Shown here piece by piece: positions 1 through 9,835 of a stretch of 64,000 bases of DNA; the stretch's first letter is position 1, and each line of letters starts with the position of its first letter. This DNA is from Pinus tabuliformis. Its lineage: Eukaryota > Streptophyta > Pinopsida > Pinales > Pinaceae. The stretch lies in NCBI GenBank assembly GCA_031772625.1, contig CM062812.1, forward strand, positions 727,172,300 to 727,236,299. Direction: 5' to 3'. Under the pieces are notes generated by a model. It did no database searches, was not told where the DNA came from, and worked only from the letters and a program-made list of their open reading frames with translations. The position numbers and the translations under genes were made by a program.

Positions 1-1900
1 GATGTTGAAGTGTCGTACTTTTTTAGGTAATCTCAACTGAATAGAGTTCAATCATTTGAATGGTTTGTTTGGGCAACATGATTAGGAATGAACCTTATAG
101 GTCTAGTTGTTAACAAGTCGAGTATGAAAATAAATTGGTGGTTCAGTAGATAGGTCAATAGTAAATTCAAGAGAAATTACGTCATTTGAAGTCAATGGGA
201 AGTCAAGTAGTCAGCGAAGATTGATAGTGGACAAGAGTATCAAAGTCATCACATTTAGGCATAAACATACACGGAAATTAGAATTGTGGTAAAAAAACAA
301 TCAACTACAAATGGAAACAACTCAGGTGGGTGAATTTTAGTGACTAAGATCCAAGGCCCGATCCATTGGAGTTGGCAAACAATTATGAATCCTGAGATTC
401 CCGAGATCTTAGCCAATAAATTTCAACCACCTATACTAACTTAGATACTTTGAATTACTGTTTTTCTATATCTTTAAATAAATTTTGATGATATAAAAGT
501 GAATAGAAATGTTGAGATACTAAAAAATGATGATATAAGATGAATGCACTAGTCTTAAACGTATAACATGGGTTACATTTATGATACAATGATTATAATA
601 TTTATTTGTGAATACAAGAATAATGGAACTCAAAGATTACTTAGTTTTACTACTTAGGGATTTCAAAATAAAATACTTTAAGATTTCTAAAATAAAAAAT
701 CTATATTTTGTGTAATTCTTGATAACATGTTTTTTTTGTTTTCTAATATTTAAATTATTAAATATTTCATAACATACAGGTTTATGTTAATTTGAATGTG
801 TAGTTCTATTTAAATGTCTAAATAACTTTGTATTTAAATATTTTATATCCAAAATATAAATATAACGTACAACGACCATATAATTATTAAATTATATATT
901 CATCATCTTATTTATCTTTTCACAAAATCATCCTTAACATATGTGAAAACAAAGATATAGAATTGCATAATAATTACTCAATATTTATTGAAGCAGATTT
1001 CTATTAGTTTCCCGTTAATTCCTAATATATTGTTGGATTTGTATGTCCGGGGATTCAAAATGCAAAAGACCCAAAAGTATGTGATTTAAGCAAACTTTGA
1101 TTAATTGAGGATGTTTAACAGCAATATAATTTTAAATGTCAAAGGGCGTTATTTACTATTGATATATACATTTAAGGTAAATATTAAATAATTGATAGAT
1201 TAATTTTATTTATTTTAAAATTATAATTTTATTTGATGAATAAAATATTTAATAAAATATTCAATAAAATATTCAATAATTTTAAATTCTTTGACCTATT
1301 TTAACATGTTTGAAACTTTTAGCATGGTAATTGAAAAAAAAAAAACATTTAATTGAAAAATAAATATTTATTAATGCACTCTCCAGAAATATACCCTTGG
1401 ATAATTGTGTAAGTTAGAAAAATATAAAAATAATTATGGAAATACTTTTTTTTTATAAATTTATAATTTGTTTTAAAATATTAATAAATTATAAAAATAT
1501 AAGTAAAAATATTAAATTAAAAAAAAATCCAATTTCCCTCCAGTTATTTTAAAGTGTCAAGAGAAAATGGATTCATACTACATTTAAACTACACGATAAA
1601 ACTACATGATAAAGAAAAAACATTATAAGTAACAAATTTTTTTAATGACAAATAAAGTATACTTTGTGGATTTAAACTATTTTAATAAATCTCATTATAA
1701 AATATATAGTTATCTTACAAATATCATTATAAAATACTTAGTTAACTTTGAATTATTGGGTTTCTATAAAAGTGGTTTGCATATAAATAACTATCATAAG
1801 TCCAAAAGAAATAAATCTAAGGTTTTTTAGTACATTTTTTGAGTAGGGATAATTATTGAACCCTAGAACTTGAATTTTCTAGATCTAAAGTTTAGGATGA
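1..1900. other. AT-rich spacer, no gene seen
   Basis: Very AT-rich DNA with homopolymer runs and no reading frame with recognisable protein similarity. The only local structure noted is a short tandem repeat of a 13-base unit of the type AATAAAATATTCA at about 1239-1280, in roughly three copies. No promoter, RNA gene or element end could be supported. Confidence 0.6.
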
Positions 1901-1918
1901 TACCTTCTGATTGGTTGC

Positions 1919-2530
1919 ATGAGCGAGTCTTCAAGGAGGGGTGTAATGCTTTCCTATAGAAATGTAGTTGCTAGTGGTAGTAAACTCTTGGTAGGGGATT
2001 CGAGTATAGTTGGAGAGAATGGAAAGAACAAGGAAACTCTAGTGTTGGGCGCCCAGTGGCAGTCTAGGGTAAAGGGTTGCTTCCTTGCAAAGGTCTCAAC
2101 AAATCCCAAGTTGTTCATTATAAATATCTGACTAGAAAGATCACCAAAATTCATGAATGATGACACGTTGATCTATAAACTTATGCGAAGTTTGCCTAAG
2201 GAACAATATCTAGTGTACTGGATCCAATTGAAGTGGAATCCAAGTGGTTTGATTGAATTGAGATTAAGAGTGAAAGGATTTTTCAATGTAATCTTTGTAG
2301 ATCGGGGATGTTGGAAGGGAATCTTTGAAAATGGATCTTATTTCATGAATAGATTTCAGTTATATATGTGATTCTGGGAAGCTTGATATGATCCAGAGAA
2401 GTCGCAGATTTTGGTAGCCTCGGTGTGTGCTTAGCCCTTCTCTCTATCTAAGGAATTTTGGAAACCTAATATCCTTGAAGATATTGGGAACTCTATTGGG
2501 GAATTCATGAACATCTCAGAATTATGAAGA
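1919..2530 (+). pseudogene. LINE ORF1 remnant (DUF4283 region)
   Basis: The plus-strand translation matches the pattern of the DUF4283 domain found at the N-terminus of ORF1 in plant L1-type LINEs. Around 2150-2370 a block resembles the domain core (short phrases such as LIYKLMRSL, GFFNVIF and FENGSYFMNRF). It is followed in a shifted frame by a phrase like FWKPNILEDIGNSIGEF, which is the usual end of the domain. Several stops and at least one frame change lie between these blocks, so it is a fossil. No zinc knuckle or ORF2 is seen directly downstream. A DUF4283-containing host gene is possible but less likely in this context. Confidence 0.6.
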
Positions 2531-3265
2531 GGAGGAAGAAAACATCTTACACAATAATTTATGTATACATGAATATCTCAAACCCCTTCAAGAATCCATT
2601 GATATTGAATACCAAGATGAGATCCTGACACAACAACTTGATATGAGCTTGTTCCATCCAAGTGTAGAAGGTGCCATGAGTATGGAAACCTAATCAAAGA
2701 CTTCCCATTTACTATATAGGAAAAGTAGGAAGAAATAACGACATTAACCAGGAGGGTTTCCAGGAATATGGAAATAGGAGAAATTGAAACACTCGAAACC
2801 ATTCAGAAAATCCAATGTTAGTGAGAACTATGACTAAGAAAGGGCCATAAAAAACAATAAGTTTGAAGCACTCTCATAGATGGAGGAGAAAACAGAGGGA
2901 ACAATCAAACAAGTCTACCCTATGGAGCAATTTATGGAGCTAGATAACCAACTAATAATTCTAAAAGACAAACCTATGCCAAAACAAAAAATCTCGAGAC
3001 AAGTCTTTTGAGCCATCGAATCTAAAGAAATTACTTGCCAATATCATTTCGATCTCGGAGGAAGAAGATCAAAAAAAAACCTTAGCCCAGATAAGAAACT
3101 CATGGTTGAGTTCTTAAAAACTTGGGATAGGCCAGAGGCCAAAAGCATCCTAGTCAAGTAGATCCAACACTTTTATGAGTTGTACACCCAAAAACATCAA
3201 CAGTAGACCCAACCAAAAGGTGAATCTAAGAGTCTCATCATACCTTGTAAAGGTCCACTACATTG
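2531..3265. other. Unassigned degenerate sequence
   Basis: Moderately AT-rich sequence between the LINE ORF1 remnant and the old integrase piece. Short open stretches occur on both strands but none carries a motif I can name. It may be more decayed retroelement. Confidence 0.35.
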
Positions 3266-3470
3266 ATCTAGGTGGATATTGGTGGCCACCTACTCTAGGT
3301 TCAACACTATTGGTGTGAGTTGTTCTACAATGTCATATGTGGCTTGCAATGGTGGAAATTATGGCCGAAGGATGTCTACATTGAACACTAGGTGCAGACC
3401 AAGGAACAATGGAATGTTGAGCTCGAAGGCATTTCCCCCACAACCTTGTCGATGGTGTATGGCCCATATC
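3266..3470 (-). mobile_element. Old Ty3/gypsy integrase fragment, left half
   Basis: Read on the minus strand, about 3290-3470 resembles the C-terminal part of a plant Ty3/gypsy integrase (phrases like YGPYTI and VFNVD). It is clearly related to the fuller copy at 18812-19135. The fragment stops exactly at the Tat-element LTR, and its continuation resumes at 18409, so the Tat element landed inside it. At 3266-3290 a short block that would read LGGYWWP lies on the opposite strand, so the fragment was already rearranged. It is old and heavily broken. Confidence 0.6.
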
Positions 3471-4517
3471 TGTTATAGACATTTTTGTGCCTTACAGCAT
3501 AGAGCATGAAATGTCAATAATCTAAGGGATCCAAAGTCCCTAAACAAGTTGTTCTTACCCTTAGAGGAACAAGGTCAGCAAACCACAGCACTGCAAGTCA
3601 GTTCTCCACTGAAAAACACTCAAAAACAAGTCAGTTTTGGATCATTGCAGCTGCTCCACTAGGCATCTGCGCTGCATAGCAGGTACAACAAAGGCTACCT
3701 GCATTGCATAGCAAGTAGAACAAAGGCTACCTGCGTTGGGCGTACTTGGACATGTGGAGGAATCTTTTTCTGAAAGTGCCAGTGCCCAGGAAGCTTCTAA
3801 AAAGACACTTGATGATAAGATTCGCCTAATGATGAGTTAAGAGCTTCTAAAACTCCAAGTGGAAGACAGAAACTCCAAGTGAAGAACTGAAGAACAACTG
3901 GAGTTGAAGAGGACAACAAGTCACACATCAAGCTGACTTATCTTCACTCCAAAACTCTATATAAAGATCTCATCCCATGGGATCTGGGGGCCGGAATTTA
4001 GTGCAAAGAATTGCTGTTGGTTTACAGTTGTGAGCATTGGGTGATTGCTTGAGGGAGGTGAAGAAGAGATTTCTCTCCGTCGGGAAGGTGATGCTGGATT
4101 GGACCTCTCATGGTTGTATCACCGCCTGAACCTTACTTCCATATATTAATAAAGCATTTGAGGTTCTTCTATTCGCATGTGTTTCAATGATGTATTGTCT
4201 TACTTGCGTATTTGATTTATGCTAATCCTTGAATCAGTTATGCATGCATGCTTCTTGTAGTCTCCTTTCTTTGTCTTGTTTGCAGGATCTCGTATAGCTG
4301 GACCCGTGAAAAGACTTGGAGCTGGGAGCAAGCGGAAATCAAAGGAGATTGGATCGACCATTTGCGCAAGGCATCGGTAAGTGGATCTCTTCCTTTTATC
4401 TCTTGCATGTCATAAAGAAGAAACTTTAGATAGCTTTGCTTTCAGCTGTTGCTAAAGGAACTGTCACCCTTAGAGTGGGTTAGGGTCATTCCGAGTTGGA
4501 TACTTTCCCCCACAACA
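3471..4517 (+). repeat. 5' LTR of the Tat element
   Basis: 1047 bp beginning TGTTATAGAC and ending CCACAACA, repeated almost exactly at 17362-18408. It holds a TATA-like box (TATATAAA, 3958-3965) and a polyadenylation-type AATAAA at 4148-4153. A pyrimidine-rich stretch ending TTGCAG lies near 4286, and a strong splice-donor-like GTAAGT at 4377-4382. The donor and acceptor look-alikes suggest that leader transcripts may be spliced, but this is inference. Two CTACCTGC motifs (3695 and 3727) recur elsewhere in the element. Confidence 0.93.
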
Positions 4518-4520
4518 GAC

Positions 4521-4538
4521 TGGCGACTCCGCTGGGGA
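4521..4538 (+). other. Primer binding site, tRNA-Arg type
   Basis: Three bases after the 5' LTR the sequence reads TGGCGACTCCGCTGGGGA. This is the exact complement expected for the 3' end, with CCA, of the plant tRNA-Arg whose acceptor arm reads CCCCAGCGGAGTCG. Priming from tRNA-Arg is established for Tat/Ogre-type elements. Confidence 0.85.
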
Positions 4539-6223
4539 ACGTGTCTTGTTGGTAGCTTGTGTTTCTTGCTATTCATTTCTTAAACAAGAGTACCGAATCG
4601 AACTGCATGCGAGTCCTTCGAATGCAAAGTAGAGGGCAGCTACTCTAGCCCAGTGCTGGGCCTGTTTATGATTCGAAGAGCAGATCCACAAGGACTCTGT
4701 TTAGCTCTTTGTGATAGTGTTCATCTTCCTTTAATCATCCTCTAGTGTATACTTGATTGACAGCCTCTGATTTGGCCAAAAACCGCTCATTTTTTAGCAA
4801 ACTGTGACCCGGAATCTGAGAGAGACGTGACTTGTCTCATCAGTGCAGCTGCCACAAAGGCTACCTGCACTGCAACGCAGGTCCTGAAGGGGCTACCTGC
4901 GCTGCATCTCAGATTGACAGTGCAGCACCTGCACTGATCCAGTTTTGCCTTGTGCAACTGGGATTCCCCACTGTCCGTTGCCCAGTTTTCAGTATTGTTT
5001 TTGCAGCCTGTTGTCAACCTGTATACCCAGCTGAAACCACTTCTCTTTGCCTTCATTCTGCCTTAGTTGTATGAAGAAACCGTGATTGTTCTTATTGTAT
5101 TTCTTGCTGTCATTCACAGTTTCCCATAGCGAAAGTGAACTAGTCTTGCTATGACCTCTTGAATCTAGACCTGTGAGAAAGTGTCGTTGTGATTCTAAGA
5201 GTTAGTTTATTGTTGTTCATAGCTGCTTGAGCATTTGCTTTCGTTATATGGTTCAAATTTCAGTATTTCTTGTGTTGAAACGAGTGAATCTTAAGGTGTT
5301 CTTTTGATTGTTGGACAAAAACTTGTTTTCTTTCACTTGAAATTGAATTCGAAATTATACAACAGCTTTCTTTTTGTAATACATCAACATTAAGGAAGAA
5401 GAAAAGAAATACTTGCATTGTGCATGTGCATTTTGACAGTTTGCATGACGATTTAGGAATAGTGCATCAGTGTGTGCTCTATGATCTGTTTGAAAAGATG
5501 ATGTCTTTCTTTTCCTTCAGTAGTTAAGGTTTTCATAAGATGAAAGAATTGAAAAAGCTTGCTTATCATTCTTAGACTGCATTTAGGAGTTGTATCATAC
5601 ATCACGTGGTGATCCGTAAAGGCAAACTGCTAAGCAAGATCAACCTAAAAAGAACTGAATTTATCTAACAACGCTTTGAAACATAACGAAACACAGTAGA
5701 GGTCTAGGTAGAGACGTGAACCGGCGTCGTTAAACATAGTGACTGTTGATCTCTACGAAGGTGGGTGATTCCTCCTGAGGGACGATAGCACTAATACGGA
5801 CTTGTGCCCCCGCGTACCGTCGCGTATATTGGGGGACCCCTATAGGAACAAAGCCTTTATCCATAGGAAGCCGTGTCGGCCGCCCTACTGATCGCGATGC
5901 AGTGAACACAGCATTCACGAAGATCGACCACGCGTACCGTAAAACGTATTCTGTGGTTTCGCGAAAGGTTTGGCACACCCTTGCCTAGAACTCCAGAGTA
6001 GTTTCTTTTGGCCTTTTTCAAACTCTATAACTGAAAAAGTCCATCCGAGCATTTGTCACTTCGGGCTCGTTAATACATCGAAGGAGACTAGAGTCATCTT
6101 TAGCTTTTTCTCGACTCTTAAAACATGAAAAAGCAAGTTGTGTCTTAAAAGCGTCTAAAATTAATTCAATTCGAAAACACATTTTACCCTGTGCATTGTT
6201 GGTTGATCAAGTAATCCGCAATC
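4539..6223 (+). other. Long untranslated leader of the Tat element
   Basis: About 1.7 kb without a meaningful reading frame. Around 4858-4940 there are several ACCTGC/GCAGGT motifs, two of which face each other as a small hairpin (4863-4882). A CpG-rich block lies at about 5700-5990. The last 200 bases hold three hairpins (6013-6039, 6059-6083, 6103-6134) whose loops share the CTC(G)TTAA type of sequence seen again in the 3' region. Packaging or primer-related RNA structures would be expected here, but none is proven. Confidence 0.6.
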
Positions 6224-7606
6224 ATGGAAGAAAGTCAATCGATGAACCGTCATTCGCGGAGGAACACGAGACAAACGTCTTTGTCCCTGGAATCGAAAAC
6301 AACCCGGGCAAAGCGACCTCGTTCAACTGGTTCCAAATCTCCTGTCAAAGTTAGAACAAGTGTTCCAACGACATCTGAGGTTCCAGTTACTCCAAACATT
6401 TCTGGAAACCCTGCCCCTATTGAAGAAGTTCAACAGCCCCAGAAGGACAGTAACATTGATCCTAGTCTGAAAGCAAATACTTGTGTTACTGAATCAGGTC
6501 CATCAGTGATCGGTTCAGAGAGTCTTGCTCCTCAAACAACTGTCGCTGTCGAAACAACCCCTTCTTCGGCACCAGAGATATTCTACGGACCTGACGGTCT
6601 TCCTCTTCCACCCGGTCTGATCGCAATAGAAGAGATTGTAGAAGATCCGCAAGCAACTACTCCAACACATTTTGGAGCAGGGATCACTCTACTTCCTACT
6701 GCATCAGAAGCTAGCATATCACCCAGAGAAGTTCCTGAAGAATCACTAGGCAATCTACTGGATAGACTCAAAATGTCTGAACAACCGTCGACATCTAGGA
6801 CTGTGCCAAATGACACAGCGACCGCAGAACTCCCTAGGGTCATTCCGACAATGTTCGCCGGCACACCATCTGTCCCTAACTCTCAACAGCTTGCGGGGGT
6901 CCCTTCGGGGGCCATGACGACAGTATGGTCTGTTCCTGTTTGTTCTCCCGGGATAATACCCGGTAACTCCTATGTTGGAACCCAACAGATTGATCCTTTT
7001 GGAAATCCGTTGGGGCAATCCGGTCCTCGAGGTGTAATAAATCCTCTCGGTTCCGGACCACCACCGTATGGGGGGCAATATGCTTTCTCATTACCCCCTC
7101 CGGGAGGTTACCCATACGGGAGTTCACAACCATACTCAGGTTATACCGAAATAACTACAAGTGGTTGGATACCTATGCCATCCCAGCAACCAAGAGTTGT
7201 GTATTCTATGCAACAACAGATGCCTGTGACGAACATCCCGACGACACCAGCAATTGTGACTGTGTCGCAAGTTCAAACGATACCTGTTACATGTCAACCT
7301 CAGTTTTCTCAGGTTGTAATGCAACAACCCGTTGACCCTGCAACCCAACCGCAATCGCCGGCTAGCGAGGCGTCACAAACACAAACGGGTACCCTTACCC
7401 CTAATCTTGGCCCAGTGGTAAGCATAGCACAACAACCAATGGCGTCACAACCATGGTTAGTGCAGTATCAACAACCGCAGTTCCAGCAAGTGTACCAAGG
7501 TACCGAGCAGCAGATTTTTGCGAATAATGGACAACCGTACCTACAATACGGTCAAAACCAACCACTCTACGGTGGAGTAGTCCATCAACCGTATCAGTCA
7601 TATTAG
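6224..7606 (+). CDS. Tat element ORF1, Pro/Gln-rich protein upstream of gag
   Basis: A 460-residue open frame starting at an ATG. The first 60 residues are basic and Ser/Thr-rich (RHSRRN, KRPRSTGSKSP). The middle has PDGLPLPPGL followed by an acidic stretch. The C-terminal 200 residues are rich in Pro, Gln, Gly and Tyr, with repeated QQP- and QPQF-type phrases and no predicted globular domain. It lies just upstream of gag and in the same phase. Extra proteins 5' of gag are known in Ogre-type Tat elements, with unknown function. It could instead be a disordered N-terminal extension of Gag. I see no enzymatic motif. Confidence 0.75.
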   Translation: MEESQSMNRHSRRNTRQTSLSLESKTTRAKRPRSTGSKSPVKVRTSVPTTSEVPVTPNISGNPAPIEEVQQPQKDSNIDPSLKANTCVTESGPSVIGSESLAPQTTVAVETTPSSAPEIFYGPDGLPLPPGLIAIEEIVEDPQATTPTHFGAGITLLPTASEASISPREVPEESLGNLLDRLKMSEQPSTSRTVPNDTATAELPRVIPTMFAGTPSVPNSQQLAGVPSGAMTTVWSVPVCSPGIIPGNSYVGTQQIDPFGNPLGQSGPRGVINPLGSGPPPYGGQYAFSLPPPGGYPYGSSQPYSGYTEITTSGWIPMPSQQPRVVYSMQQQMPVTNIPTTPAIVTVSQVQTIPVTCQPQFSQVVMQQPVDPATQPQSPASEASQTQTGTLTPNLGPVVSIAQQPMASQPWLVQYQQPQFQQVYQGTEQQIFANNGQPYLQYGQNQPLYGGVVHQPYQSY

Positions 7607-7627
7607 CATCAATTACATTATGCTGGT

Positions 7628-9829
7628 ATGCAAAGACCAACTGCTCAGGCGATTCCATCGTACCCTGGGTACGCTTCACCTAACTTGAGTCAGCAGCTGC
7701 CATTCGTGGCAACTCTGGAGTTACCCGATCTACATCGGTTGACAAACGATCCTATCGCCTACGCCCCTTGGTGGCCCATGATTCCTCACAAACTTCCATC
7801 GGACATTCCTAAATTCAATGGAAATCCAGGTGAAGACCCGTCGAATCACGTCATGACCTTTCATCTGTGGTGTTCATCGAACACCCTGAACGATGATTCG
7901 ATAAGACTTCGCCTCTTCCAGAGGACATTGACAGGTCCAGCGGCTAAATGGTATATAGAATTGCCAAGAGCCTCTTTCGACAATTCCAGCTCCTTAGCCA
8001 CGACTTTCTTAACCCATTTTCAATTACCAATCAGGTATGAAACAGGAACCGAGATACTGACCAACTTCAAACAGACGACAGCTACTCACATATCTGATCA
8101 TATACATGAGTGGCGTCGCCGTCGTAGGATGGTGAAAACATACGTTCCTGATCAGCTACTAGCTGAATGGTTTATAAAGTCACTGCTTCCAGCTATAACG
8201 GAGGATGTGGCCAAGGGAGGAGTCGTAACCGAGGAGCAAGTCATTGCTCGTGCTCAATATTTAGACTTGGTATATACTCAGTCTGGCACGCTCTATGACA
8301 AGATACCTGATGCCCCCAAACCTGAATTTTCAATTCCTCCCCCTCCTAAATCGAATATTGACTCTCATGCCGGAGATGGCGTGATTGGCACTGCAAGCGC
8401 GAAGTCAAAAAAGGCTTCACCTCAGAAAGCCCGTAAGACTTCAGATCGAAATGCCCATGAAGAGATTCTTGCTTCGGAAGTAAATGCCATATCAGCAGAT
8501 AAAGGCAAAGAAACCAATCAACCAGGAAGCAAGAAGAAGCAAAACAAAGGGAAGAAGAAGCAACAGGATGATCCGTCACCTGAAAAAACTTCTTCGAACT
8601 CTCCTGAGAAAGGGAAAAAGAAATGGTCCTGTTCGATATGTGATGAAGATCACAAGACAACAGAATGTCCATACAAAGCTGAGCTCAAGAGATTCTTTAA
8701 GAGTCCAAAGAACCCAGCTGTATTGACAGATCCTTTTCCCAAACCAGGTCAAAATATGGTTGATAGTGGAAATGCTTCCCCGTCGCAAGTGCTAATGTTA
8801 TCGATCTCCAAGCAGCAAAATGATGCTTTGATTTCGACAAGGAGCAAAGATTACGGGAATCCGCAACTGTCAAACGAAAAAGGTAAAGATCAACCTAGTA
8901 GTTCGACAACAACTTCGACAGAAGCTATCCCACCCATAATTCCAGAATTAACAATAAAACCACCTAAGGGTGTAGTACACAAGTCGACGTTTAATCCTCG
9001 TGCCAGAGCGGCGCAGCATTATAACATAGTAGAAGATTTGGCTCAATCGCCATCCGCTATGTTGACTCTAGAAGTACTACAAAATTGTCCATCCCAGAGG
9101 CAGGCATTGTTATCGGCAATAGGGGGGGTTGATCCTAAGGATTCCAATCTTGTGTCCTTTGATCACAAAGGGTATGACCCTCAGTTACCAGCTCAGCTAG
9201 CTTTCCTGATTCAAGTAAAGGCCCTCAACAAAACTGTTCACAGAACAATTATTGACGAGGGAGCATCAACATGTATTATGTCGATGAGCTGCTGGAAAAC
9301 GCTAGGGTCACCAACCTTGTCGAGATCTTCGACAACACTAAAGGCTTTCGACGGTAGGACATATACCCCTTACGGTATCCTAAGTAACTTGAAAGTTGAA
9401 CTAGGTGGAAAAACGGTAGAGATTGATGTTGAAGTCATAGATGGAAATCTGGATTACAACATCCTACTGGGAAGACCATGGATTTATGCCATGGCAGCTG
9501 TAGTGTCGACTTATTTTAGGAAGATCGCATTCCCGTTTGAAGGAGGGATTACGGTCGTCGACCAACAGAACTTCCTCCTTAATGGTTCACAAGTTACGGG
9601 AAGCATTCCCATGATCCATGAGAGCGACCATTCAATTCAAGATATAGGAGTAGGCCTGTTGAAAGACCCCACGATGATGGGGACTTTCTCGCTACCAAAT
9701 CATATGTACATAGGAAATGTACCATTGGTGGCTACCTGCAACATGATATCTTCCACGAAGGTCGCAAAAGACAAAGTCGTCATGGATCGGGCAATGGTGT
9801 TACACCCGAGCCCAATCGAAATATTGTAG
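7628..9829 (+). CDS. gag-pro: Tat element Gag and protease
   Basis: A 733-residue frame. The retrotransposon Gag domain occupies about residues 50-210, with the usual KFNGNPGEDP, GPAAKWY and EWFIKSLLP landmarks. A basic linker of Lys/Gln repeats follows (about 285-330). A zinc knuckle of the form C-X2-C-X3-H-X4-C (CSICDEDHKTTEC) is at about residues 335-350. An aspartic protease-like region is at about 535-650, with IIDEGAS near its start and ILLGRPWI near its end. Gag should form the particle and bind RNA, and the protease should cut the polyprotein. The frame ends in the same phase as the downstream pol frame, which suggests a shared translation product. Confidence 0.88.
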   Translation: MQRPTAQAIPSYPGYASPNLSQQLPFVATLELPDLHRLTNDPIAYAPWWPMIPHKLPSDIPKFNGNPGEDPSNHVMTFHLWCSSNTLNDDSIRLRLFQRTLTGPAAKWYIELPRASFDNSSSLATTFLTHFQLPIRYETGTEILTNFKQTTATHISDHIHEWRRRRRMVKTYVPDQLLAEWFIKSLLPAITEDVAKGGVVTEEQVIARAQYLDLVYTQSGTLYDKIPDAPKPEFSIPPPPKSNIDSHAGDGVIGTASAKSKKASPQKARKTSDRNAHEEILASEVNAISADKGKETNQPGSKKKQNKGKKKQQDDPSPEKTSSNSPEKGKKKWSCSICDEDHKTTECPYKAELKRFFKSPKNPAVLTDPFPKPGQNMVDSGNASPSQVLMLSISKQQNDALISTRSKDYGNPQLSNEKGKDQPSSSTTTSTEAIPPIIPELTIKPPKGVVHKSTFNPRARAAQHYNIVEDLAQSPSAMLTLEVLQNCPSQRQALLSAIGGVDPKDSNLVSFDHKGYDPQLPAQLAFLIQVKALNKTVHRTIIDEGASTCIMSMSCWKTLGSPTLSRSSTTLKAFDGRTYTPYGILSNLKVELGGKTVEIDVEVIDGNLDYNILLGRPWIYAMAAVVSTYFRKIAFPFEGGITVVDQQNFLLNGSQVTGSIPMIHESDHSIQDIGVGLLKDPTMMGTFSLPNHMYIGNVPLVATCNMISSTKVAKDKVVMDRAMVLHPSPIEIL

Positions 9830-9835
9830 CAATCA

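Noticed and set aside
1645-1830. Short plus-strand frame rich in Asn, Tyr and Lys
   Set aside because: AT-rich chance frame without any motif.
5730-5978. CpG-rich minus-strand frame in the Tat leader
   Set aside because: No domain, and it sits in a structured untranslated leader. It is more likely an RNA feature than a gene.
6583-7679. Minus-strand frames opposite ORF1 of the Tat element
   Set aside because: They are shadows of the plus-strand coding frame and show no similarity of their own.
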